A stretch of DNA of 64,000 nt from Planctomycetota bacterium (GTDB lineage: Bacteria; Planctomycetota; Phycisphaerae; Phycisphaerales; Phycisphaeraceae), in the NCBI GenBank assembly GCA_021413865.1, contig JAIOPN010000026.1, forward strand, positions 38,846 to 102,845, in the 5' to 3' direction. Shown in pieces: positions 45,135-52,200 of this stretch (positions are counted from its first letter, which is position 1; every line of letters starts with the position of its first letter). Under the pieces are notes generated by a model that did no database searches, had not been told where the DNA came from, and worked only from the letters and a program-made list of their open reading frames with translations. A program made the position numbers and the translations under genes.

Positions 45135-45717
45135 CTTTTGTCCGCGTGGATTCGCCCGTGTATCTGGCGATGATCTCGTCCGGGATGTCAGTTCCGCACT
45201 CGGGGCACGACCGCCGTGCGGCCATCAGGGTGCCGGTAAGATCGTACCGGCATTTTGGGCAGTAGGGTTGCGTGGGTATCACCAACACCAGCCTGTCACG
45301 CCAACCTAGGAACAGAAAGGCCTGAATCACGGCAACAAGTCCGACCACGGCAACGCCGCAGACGAACACGAGCGTGGGTGAGGATAAGCCGTATTGCAAT
45401 GAGCTAGCCGCACTCTTGCCGAGCCCCAGCGAAAATACCGTCGCTACGGCGCTGAATATCGCCATCAGTGAGCAGGCGAATGTCTTGCGGTAAAAAACCG
45501 CTCGAACCTGCACGAGGGCTACCATCGTCAGGCCGACCACGAGGACTATCATCGTCAGACCGACGGGGATCAGCGCGAAGGGCACAACCACAAAGGGGCT
45601 CCACGTGAAGTACATCACGAGAACCACCACCGCCCCCATCGCCGCACACACCATCAACCACGTCGTGATGACGAGAAACAACGGCGGATCGAGAAGTGAA
45701 TCCTTCTTGACGGGCAT
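45115..45717 (-). CDS. Membrane protein with C-terminal zinc ribbon (second copy type)
   Basis: 200 residues. Four to five hydrophobic helices come first, for example LFLVITTWLMVCAAMGAVVV and IVLVVGLTMVALVQV. The C-terminal ribbon YCPKCRYDLTG...CPECGTD follows, similar in design to the protein at 26065-26508. No catalytic motif is seen. The gene is less GC-rich than its surroundings. Its 3' end overlaps the kdsA start by 20 bp. Function unknown. Confidence 0.65.
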   Translation of the reverse strand: MPVKKDSLLDPPLFLVITTWLMVCAAMGAVVVLVMYFTWSPFVVVPFALIPVGLTMIVLVVGLTMVALVQVRAVFYRKTFACSLMAIFSAVATVFSLGLGKSAASSLQYGLSSPTLVFVCGVAVVGLVAVIQAFLFLGWRDRLVLVIPTQPYCPKCRYDLTGTLMAARRSCPECGTDIPDEIIARYTGESTRTKDANHQN

Positions 45718-45746
45718 ACAACTTATCGCCGTACTGTTGGCACCGG

Positions 45747-46448
45747 TCAGTATCCCCCTGATACGCCCTTCGTCCCCGCAAGGATCGCCACGCTCGCAGA
45801 GCAGCCGATCCGGTCCGCGCCGGCGTCGATCATTTTCTTTGCGTCGTCGTACGTCCGGATGCCGCCGGATGCCTTGACGTAGAGTCCGCCCGAGTGCTTC
45901 TTCATGAGCCTCACCGCCTCCACGCTCGCGCCGCCGGCGGGGTGGAAGCCGGTAGATGTCTTGATGAAATCACAGCCCGATTCCCGCGCCGCCAGGCAGG
46001 CCGCCTCGATCCTCGCCTCCGCCTCGGCGGACTCCACGTCCTTCATCAGCACCGCCGACTCGATGATCACCTTGATCACCACCCGCGGGTTCGCCGAGCG
46101 CGCCGCCCGTACGATCTCCAGGAACTCCGCCTTCGCCGACGCTACGTCCTTGCGGATCAGGTAGGGCAGGTGGGCGACGAAATCGACCTCCGCCGCGCCA
46201 TCCTTCACCTGCGATGTCGCCTCGATCGCCTTGAGCGTCGATTTCATGCCCCCCAGCGGGAAGCCCACCACGCCGCAGGTCAGCACGCCGCTGCCCGCCA
46301 GCGCCTTGGCGACGTCCGCGACGAAGACGCCGTTGATGCAGACCGACGCGAAGCGGTGCTCGATCGCCTCGGCGACGAACTTCTGGACCTCCGGCCGCAT
46401 GGCCTCGGCCTTGAGGATGCTGTGGTCGATCATGCCCGCGAGGTTCAT
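45747..46448 (-). CDS. deoC: Deoxyribose-phosphate aldolase
   Basis: 233 residues. Active-site Lys residues are present in CDFIKTSTGFHPAGG (Schiff-base lysine) and LYVKASGGIRT, and the Asp in AAEVDFVAHL. It cleaves 2-deoxyribose-5-phosphate to glyceraldehyde-3-phosphate and acetaldehyde in nucleoside salvage. It begins inside the stop of the upstream alpha/beta hydrolase gene (ATGA, 46445-46448). No other deo genes are adjacent, although a cytosine deaminase gene is nearby on the other strand. Confidence 0.92.
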   Translation of the reverse strand: MNLAGMIDHSILKAEAMRPEVQKFVAEAIEHRFASVCINGVFVADVAKALAGSGVLTCGVVGFPLGGMKSTLKAIEATSQVKDGAAEVDFVAHLPYLIRKDVASAKAEFLEIVRAARSANPRVVIKVIIESAVLMKDVESAEAEARIEAACLAARESGCDFIKTSTGFHPAGGASVEAVRLMKKHSGGLYVKASGGIRTYDDAKKMIDAGADRIGCSASVAILAGTKGVSGGY

Positions 46449-47350
46449 ATTGATTCCTTCGGTGATTCGAGCGATCCAAAAAACTCGGCCAGCGCCGAGT
46501 TATAGCGTTCCGGGTCCGCGGCCGCCGCATCCAGGTGGCCGCCGCCGGGAAACTCGACGATGCGGCCGTTTGGCGCGGCGGCGGCGATTTCGCGCGCGGA
46601 GGCCAGCGGGCAGATCGGGTCGTCGGTCCCGTGGAGGAGCAGGAGCGGGCAGCGCAGCCCCGCCGCGTGTCGGGCGCGGTCGAATTGCGTAGGCGTTGCG
46701 TAGCGCAGCACGAGCCAGAGACCGATGAAGGGGTAGAACAGCATGACCGGCCAGCGTTGCAGGCGGAAGAACCCCAGGATCGGCTCCATCCCGCGGCGGT
46801 ACGCCCCGTCGCCGATGACGCCGACGATCTCCGACCGTCCCTGTTGCGCCGCCCGTGCCGCGGCGCCGATCGAGATACCCCCGCCGATCGAAGCGCCGAA
46901 CAGAACGATGGGCTTATCTCGATGCAGTTCCGCCACGATACCGACGAGGTCGTCGATCTCCGTCGTTCCTAAATGGCTCGCGGGGGTCTTGCACTCGCCC
47001 ATGCCGCGCAGGTCGTACACCACCAGCTCCGCCGCGAAGGCGGCGAGCGGCACCGCCCATCCCAATGCCCCGTAGCGGCTGTCGCCCCAGCCGTGGGTGA
47101 TGACGACGGTTGGCCCATCCTCGTGCTGCCCCTTGATGATCCACGCGGGGGTCGTGCGGCCGTCGCTGAGCCTGAGCTCGTCTTCAGTGAACTCCATCCC
47201 GATCTCGCCGGGGCTGAGGGGCATCTGCCGCGCGAGCGCGACGGCGTAGGTCTGCCGCGGGGGGTGCGTCAGTTGGTGCACGATGAAGCACGTGCCGATG
47301 GCCGCCAGCAGCGCGGCCGCCGCGAGGAAGAGGACGAGAAAGCCGATCAT
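46445..47350 (-). CDS. Membrane-anchored alpha/beta hydrolase
   Basis: 301 residues. One N-terminal membrane helix (IGFLVLFLAAAALLAAIG) anchors a serine-hydrolase domain with oxyanion strand VVITHGWGDSRYG, nucleophile elbow GASIGGG, acid in LLHGTDDPICP and His in PGGGHLD. It resembles the BAAT/ABHD13-like group. The substrate is unknown. It is coupled to deoC by a 4-bp overlap. ATG 47350 gives the anchor its natural start. Confidence 0.8.
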   Translation of the reverse strand: MIGFLVLFLAAAALLAAIGTCFIVHQLTHPPRQTYAVALARQMPLSPGEIGMEFTEDELRLSDGRTTPAWIIKGQHEDGPTVVITHGWGDSRYGALGWAVPLAAFAAELVVYDLRGMGECKTPASHLGTTEIDDLVGIVAELHRDKPIVLFGASIGGGISIGAAARAAQQGRSEIVGVIGDGAYRRGMEPILGFFRLQRWPVMLFYPFIGLWLVLRYATPTQFDRARHAAGLRCPLLLLHGTDDPICPLASAREIAAAAPNGRIVEFPGGGHLDAAAADPERYNSALAEFFGSLESPKESI

Positions 47351-47466
47351 GCGGAGAATGTCGGGAGTGGAGAGGGAAAAGTCCAGCGGGGGCCTCGAAT
47401 CTGAAATCGGATCGGCCTCATCTTCCCGATGATCTTCTTTGCCGCGTGTTACCCCGGAGGTTCACC

Positions 47467-47907
47467 ATGGACGTGCAACACCTGCTCGACGAAGCGATCA
47501 AGGAAGCCGAGGCGGGGCTGCGCGAGGGCGGGCTGCCGATCGGCTCGGTGCTGGCGGACGAGTCCGGGAAGATCGTTGCACGCGGCCACAACCTGCGCGT
47601 CCAGACCGGCGACCCCACGGCCCACGCCGAGGTCGCCTGCATCCGCCACGCCGGCCGACGCCGCGACTGGCCCCGGCTCACCCTCGTCTCCACCCTCAGC
47701 CCCTGCATCATGTGCACCGGCACGAGCCTGCTCTACCGCATCCCGCGCGTCATCGTCGGCGAGAACCGCAATTTCAAGGGGGCGGAGGAGTTGTTCACTG
47801 AGCGCGGCGTGAGCCTCACCGTCGTCGATGACGCACGCTGCATCGAGATGATGCGTGCCTTCATCGCGGAGAAACCCGACCTGTGGAACGAGGACATCGG
47901 CGTGTGA
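47467..47907 (+). CDS. Cytosine deaminase, yeast FCY1-like (CDA fold)
   Basis: 146 residues. The zinc/catalytic set H53-A-E55 (TAHAEVACI) and C80/C83 (LSPCIMCTG) is intact. Beyond these, GGLPIG, ARGHNLR, PRVIVGENRNFKGAEE and a C-terminal LWNEDIG closely follow the yeast cytosine deaminase pattern, including the Trp and Asp that contact cytosine. This supports cytosine rather than guanine or tRNA-adenosine as substrate. A GGAGG 7 nt before ATG 47467 fixes the start; upstream codons are excluded. Confidence 0.8.
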   Translation: MDVQHLLDEAIKEAEAGLREGGLPIGSVLADESGKIVARGHNLRVQTGDPTAHAEVACIRHAGRRRDWPRLTLVSTLSPCIMCTGTSLLYRIPRVIVGENRNFKGAEELFTERGVSLTVVDDARCIEMMRAFIAEKPDLWNEDIGV

Positions 47908-47923
47908 GCGTGAGGAGCGTTCA

Positions 47924-49096
47924 TCACACCCCGAAACCCTTCATCGCCGCCGCGACACCCGCGCCGGGGGCGATCTTCGCGCCGGATTCGCGCAGCTCCG
48001 CCTCGATGGCCGCGAGCGCGGCGAGTGTATCGCCCGCATCGACGTAGCCCATGTGGCTGATGCGGAAGCACTTTCCTTCCCACTCCGCGCCGCGGCCGGA
48101 CTGCCCGCCGGCGAGGTGGATGCCGTGCTTGTCGCGCACGCCGGCACGGAACTTCTTGTCGTCCACGCCCGCGGGGTAGAACGCGCCCGTGACCGAGCCG
48201 CTGGGCGACTTGCTGATGAGCTCGAGCCCCATGGCTTGGAACGCCGCGCGGGTCGCCGACGCCAGCGTCGCGCTGCGTGCCCAGACGTTCTCCAGCCCCT
48301 CGGCCTCGATCATCTCCAGCGCCACCCGTTGCCCGCGGATCAGGCTCACCGGCGGCGTGAAGGGGACGTCGTTCTTCTGCCACGACTTGAGCCAGCGGCG
48401 CAGGTCGAGCACGTACGCCCCCTTGGGCTTGAACGACTCCAGCCGCGCCAGCGCCCGTTCACCGAGACCGACATAACCCAGCCCCGGCGGCAGCATCATC
48501 GCCTTCTGCGAGCCGGTCACGAGGCAGTCGATCCCCCACGCGTCCATCTCGACGGGCATCGCACCGACGGAGGTGATGCCATCGACTAGCAGCAACGCGT
48601 CGCTCCTGCGCGTCACCTCGGCGATCGCCTTGATGTCGCACGCGGTGGCCGTCGAGGTCTCCGAGTGGCAGAGCGCCACCACGCTCACGCCCGGGTTGGC
48701 GTCGAGCGCGGCCTTGATCTGCTCCGCGGTGACGGCCTGGCCCCAGGGGACGTTCAGTTTCACCACGGTTAGCCCGAGCGTCGCGGCGTATTGGTCATAA
48801 ATGTCCTGCCACCGTTCGCCAAACTTCCCGCCCGCCACGACGACCACCTTCGAGCCCGGCGTCGCCAGCGAGGTCTGCGCCGACTCGAACGCCGTCGTGC
48901 CCGACCCCGCGATGCTCAGCACCGGGTTCTTCGTGCGGAAGAGCCGCTGCAGCCGCTCGGAGACCTCCTTGAAGATCGCCTGGAATTGCTTGGTGCGATG
49001 GTGGATGATCGGCTGCGCCATCTCCAGGAGGACGGCGGGGGGGACATCGACCGGGCCGGGGGTGAGGACGCGCTGCTTGATGAAGAGTCGTGCCAT
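47924..49096 (-). CDS. Class V aminotransferase (alanine-glyoxylate/serine-pyruvate type)
   Basis: 390 residues. The opening RVLTPGPVDVPP and LSIAGSGTTAFESA are class V signatures. LLVDGITSVGAMPVEMD holds the PLP-ring Asp, and VTGSQKAMMLPPGLG holds the Schiff-base lysine. C-terminal GGQSGRGAEWEGKCFRISHMG completes the fold. It probably transfers the amino group between alanine or serine and glyoxylate or pyruvate. ATG 49096 is chosen over the ATG at 49138, which adds 14 residues without family support. Confidence 0.87.
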   Translation of the reverse strand: MARLFIKQRVLTPGPVDVPPAVLLEMAQPIIHHRTKQFQAIFKEVSERLQRLFRTKNPVLSIAGSGTTAFESAQTSLATPGSKVVVVAGGKFGERWQDIYDQYAATLGLTVVKLNVPWGQAVTAEQIKAALDANPGVSVVALCHSETSTATACDIKAIAEVTRRSDALLLVDGITSVGAMPVEMDAWGIDCLVTGSQKAMMLPPGLGYVGLGERALARLESFKPKGAYVLDLRRWLKSWQKNDVPFTPPVSLIRGQRVALEMIEAEGLENVWARSATLASATRAAFQAMGLELISKSPSGSVTGAFYPAGVDDKKFRAGVRDKHGIHLAGGQSGRGAEWEGKCFRISHMGYVDAGDTLAALAAIEAELRESGAKIAPGAGVAAAMKGFGV

Positions 49097-49201
49097 GTCG
49101 GGCTCGTCTGTGTAATGGGGGGGTCGGGTCACGGGCAACGGCGGAACGGGGCAGATTACGCCCTGAGTCCGGCGGATTCAACTTTCCCGCCTCCAGCCAC
49201 G

Positions 49202-49229
49202 CCCGATGACGAGTCTGCGAGTCATCGGG
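49202..49229. repeat. 9-bp-arm palindrome in the 281-bp divergent spacer
   Basis: CCCGATGAC (49202-49210), a 10-nt loop and GTCATCGGG (49221-49229) form a perfect hairpin. It lies between the class V aminotransferase and second PhyH genes. It is similar in style to the other palindromic repeats in the window but different in sequence. Confidence 0.6.
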
Positions 49230-49377
49230 GTCCGTATTGCTGTCTCGTGGGCGCCAAGACCCCGACCCTTCGCGGACGCAGGATCGGGCGTGGCCCCAAT
49301 CACGAGGATTGCGTGGCGATCGATTATTTGTTCTCCTATTCCACTCCAACCCCCATACCTCTCCCGAGTAACTCCCC

Positions 49378-50196
49378 ATGATGACCCCCTACGAAAAATG
49401 GCACTTCGACATGATGGGCTACATCGTCCTGCCCAAGGCCGTCCCCGCGGCCGACATCGCGCGGATGAAGGAGCGCGGCAACGAGTGGGCGGCGCTCCCC
49501 GACGAGAAATTACCGAAACCCATGTCCACCTACGCCAAGCCGGCGTTCGACCCCACCAAGACCCGGGCCCTGAACTACGTCGAGTACGTCGATCCCGTCT
49601 TCCAGCGTGCCCTCCTTAATAAGGAGATCATGCGCGTCGTCCTCACCCTCACCGACAACTGCCCGCAGGTCCTGCTCGCCAGCCTGCAGGTTTACCCCGC
49701 CAACGGCGGGCCCGGCGCGCTGCACAGCGGCTCCGAGGGCGGCATCCACAACCCCGCCAACTACTACCAGGCCGCCGGCGACCGCGTCTTCGCCACCTTC
49801 CTCAACGTCGGTGTCTGCGTCTCCGACAGCGTCACCGGCGACGGCTTCGTCTGTCTCCCAGGCAGCCACAAGTCCAACTTCCGCTACCCCGACGAGATCA
49901 CCGTCGACACCCCCGAGCCGTTGGTCATCGCCCCCAAACTCCGCGCCGGCGACGTGGTCATCTTCACCGAACTCCTCCGCCACGGCGGCCGGAACTGGCA
50001 ACAGCCCGAGCCCCGCATGGTGCTCTACACCCGCTACTGCACGTCGTACGCCTCCTGGAGCGTCAACTACCGCGCCCTCCCGGAATACGCCCACATGCTC
50101 CCGCCGGACTTGGTGGAGCTGATGGAGCCGATGGGCTTTCAGAATCGAAAGAAGGTGACGAAGCGGCTGCTGGAGGAGTTGGGGGCGAAAACTTGA
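49378..50196 (+). CDS. PhyH-like protein with HxG in place of the iron-binding HxD
   Basis: 272 residues. The double-stranded beta-helix layout follows the phytanoyl-CoA dioxygenase family. The first iron motif reads ALHSGSEGG (H116, G118), so the carboxylate ligand is missing at the usual place. The distal His lies in LLRHGGRNW, followed by an Arg in EPRMVLYTRY. HxG/HxA is found in iron/2-oxoglutarate halogenases and in some planctomycete PhyH relatives of unknown activity. ATG 49378 and 49381 are adjacent; the first is used. The TGA stop overlaps a TTGACA hexamer. Confidence 0.72.
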   Translation: MMTPYEKWHFDMMGYIVLPKAVPAADIARMKERGNEWAALPDEKLPKPMSTYAKPAFDPTKTRALNYVEYVDPVFQRALLNKEIMRVVLTLTDNCPQVLLASLQVYPANGGPGALHSGSEGGIHNPANYYQAAGDRVFATFLNVGVCVSDSVTGDGFVCLPGSHKSNFRYPDEITVDTPEPLVIAPKLRAGDVVIFTELLRHGGRNWQQPEPRMVLYTRYCTSYASWSVNYRALPEYAHMLPPDLVELMEPMGFQNRKKVTKRLLEELGAKT

Positions 50197-50220
50197 CAGG
50201 AAGTCTGGGGAATCTAGAGT
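50193..50220 (+). promoter_or_regulatory. Promoter TTGACA-N16-TAGAGT upstream of nusA leader
   Basis: A perfect -35 consensus (50193-50198) overlaps the stop codon of the PhyH gene; TAGAGT (50215-50220) follows after 16 nt. Transcription would start near 50228 and run into the hairpin-rich region and nusA. Confidence 0.55.
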
Positions 50221-50227
50221 AGATCGA

Positions 50228-50580
50228 CTAAATCCCGTGTGTTGGGGCGTGTAAGCCTCACCGCGCGGGACCTGAGGTTGTCGAATGCCAACGCATTCAC
50301 AGCATGGCACGAACGTCCAGGGCGAATGATGGGCACACGCGTGACCCATCATCGTTCGGGCGTACCGGCCGCCGGTTTGGGCTTGGGACTCACGGGGTTG
50401 TCCCGTCGACTTCAAGTCTGGGAGGTGCCGGTGATGGCATAGTGCTTTGGAGCACGTGCGATCGGCCGTCCCGCCGCGGTCCCTATACGGGCCGTGTCAG
50501 CCGGGTTGGCGACCTCAGGCCACGAACGCCTTGTTTGGCGACGTGGCCTTGTTGTTTATGCACCCCGGTGAATCCGGGGC
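50228..50580 (+). ncRNA. Candidate structured RNA or long structured leader upstream of nusA
   Basis: No convincing protein lies in the 471 bp between PhyH and nusA. The sequence is rich in short perfect stems: CCTCA/TGAGG (50256-50277), GAATGC/GCATTC with a CAAC loop (50283-50298), ATGATGGG/CCCATCAT (50326-50352), ACCGG/CCGGT (50364-50376), GGGAC/GTCCC (50385-50404), GTGCT/AGCAC with a TTGG loop (50442-50455), GGCCAC..CGCC/GGCG..GTGGCC (50518-50548) and CCCCGG/CCGGGG (50563-50579). It does not carry the conserved cores of RNase P RNA, tmRNA or SRP RNA that I can recall. It may be a separate small RNA or the regulatory leader of the nusA operon. Confidence 0.35.
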
Positions 50581-50667
50581 GGGACGACTCAAAAAACGCG
50601 GCACAGCCGCACCAAAGCTCGGATCGGAACAACTCGACTCGGCACAACTGAATAAGGAACCGCATCA

Positions 50668-52113
50668 ATGAACCCGCAAGAACTACTCCGACTGATCGAC
50701 GCGATTTCCCGTGACCGCAACGTGGACAAGGAATCGCTCTATAAGGATATCGAGCAGGCGATGATCTCCGCCGCGCGCAAGCACTTCAACGCCGTGGACA
50801 CCGAGGAGTTCACCTCCGAGGTCGACCGCATCACCGGCAAGATTTCGATCTGGCGCGGCGGCGAGGAGATCCCGCTCGAGAGCCTGGGCCGCATCCCGGC
50901 GCAGACGGCCAAGCAGGTCATGATCCAGCGGTTCCGCGAGGACGAGCGCACCAGCATCTACAACGAGTTCATCGACCGCATGGGGGAGCTGACGACGGGC
51001 ATGGCGCAGCGCTACGAGGGCGGTGCGCTGATCGTGCAGATGGGGCGTGCGGAGGGCTTCATGCCGCGCTCCGAGCAGATCCCCGGCGAGCAGCACCAGC
51101 CCGGCGAGCGGGTGCGGTGTTTGATTTTGGAAGTCAAAGAAGTCGGTAGCCAGGTGAAGATCGTCCTGAGCCGGGCGCACGTGGACTTCATCCGCCGGCT
51201 GTTCGAGGTGGAGGTCCCCGAGGTCGCCGAGCGCATCATCGAGATCAAGGCAATGGCGCGTGAGCCGGGCCACCGCACGAAGATCGCGGTTTCGAGCATC
51301 GACTCGAAGGTGGACGCGGTGGGCGCCTGCGTGGGCGTGCGCGGCAGCCGCATCAAGAACATCGTCGAGGAGCTCGGCGGCGAGAAGATCGACATCGTGC
51401 GCTGGAATGAGTCGAGCCAGATACTGATCCAGAACTCGCTCAAGCCCGCCGAGGTGGTCGAGGTTTACCTCTGCTTCGAGCTGGGACGCGCGACGGTGGT
51501 GGTCAATGAAGATCAACTGAGCCTCGCGATCGGCAAGCGCGGGCAGAACGTGCGTCTGGCGGCCCGGCTGACGGGCTGGGACGTGGACATCCTGACGCCG
51601 GCGGAGTTCAACCGCGGCATCGACACGATGGCCGAGACGCTCAAGCCGATCGAGGGCATCTCCGAGACGCAGATCGACAAGCTGGCGGTGCTGGGCATCA
51701 TCAGCGTGTTCGACGTCGAGGAGGTCGGCGCGAACTACCTGGTGGAGCAGCTCGAGTGCACGCCGGAGCAGGCGGCGGTGATGCTGAAGATCTGCTCGGA
51801 CAAGGCGAAGATCGTCGCCGAGGAGCAGGCCAGGGAGAAGGAAGAGAACGAGCGTCGCAAGCGCGAGGCGCTGGCGGCTGGCGTGGCGGTCGTGGGCGCT
51901 GCGCCCGGCGACCGTCAGGCCGCGGCGGTGCTCGGCGAGGTGCTCCCCGCGGACCCCGTTCCCGGCGAGGCCGGCGCGGTTGCCGCGAGTTCGGGCGGCG
52001 ATTCGAGCATCATTTCGATGCTGGAAGAGCGGCAGAAGACGGCAAGTGAGAGTGCGGAACCCGCGTCACCCCCGTCCGAGCCGGAAGCGGCCGCGGGCGA
52101 GGGCAACGCCTGA
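50668..52113 (+). CDS. nusA: Transcription termination/antitermination factor NusA
   Basis: 481 residues. The N-terminal RNA-polymerase-binding domain (about 1-105) is followed by an S1 domain (about 110-180, EGFMPRSEQIPGEQ) and KH1 (GVRGSRIKNIVEELGGEKID). KH2 follows (LSLAIGKRGQNVRLAARLTG), then a helix-hairpin-helix segment (AETLKPIEGISETQIDKLAV). The tail is acidic and Ala-rich, ending in SSIISMLEERQ plus low complexity. RimP, which usually precedes nusA, is absent. AAGGA 8 nt before ATG 50668 supports the start. infB follows after 87 bp. Confidence 0.95.
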   Translation: MNPQELLRLIDAISRDRNVDKESLYKDIEQAMISAARKHFNAVDTEEFTSEVDRITGKISIWRGGEEIPLESLGRIPAQTAKQVMIQRFREDERTSIYNEFIDRMGELTTGMAQRYEGGALIVQMGRAEGFMPRSEQIPGEQHQPGERVRCLILEVKEVGSQVKIVLSRAHVDFIRRLFEVEVPEVAERIIEIKAMAREPGHRTKIAVSSIDSKVDAVGACVGVRGSRIKNIVEELGGEKIDIVRWNESSQILIQNSLKPAEVVEVYLCFELGRATVVVNEDQLSLAIGKRGQNVRLAARLTGWDVDILTPAEFNRGIDTMAETLKPIEGISETQIDKLAVLGIISVFDVEEVGANYLVEQLECTPEQAAVMLKICSDKAKIVAEEQAREKEENERRKREALAAGVAVVGAAPGDRQAAAVLGEVLPADPVPGEAGAVAASSGGDSSIISMLEERQKTASESAEPASPPSEPEAAAGEGNA

Positions 52114-52200
52114 GATTTGGTCTGGTTTGGATGTCGGTTCGGGTGTAGTGAGGCCGCGTCACGGTGACGCGGCGGAGCGACCCGGTGTAAGGAGTGAGCC

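Noticed and set aside
50239..50651. Open frames of 67 and 115 codons upstream of nusA
   Set aside because: No family similarity, poor starts, overlapping one another in different frames, and crossing several strong hairpins. Better explained as non-coding.
50228..50667. RNase P RNA, tmRNA or SRP RNA in the nusA upstream region
   Set aside because: None of the conserved core sequences of these RNAs was found by eye; the region is left as an unassigned candidate.
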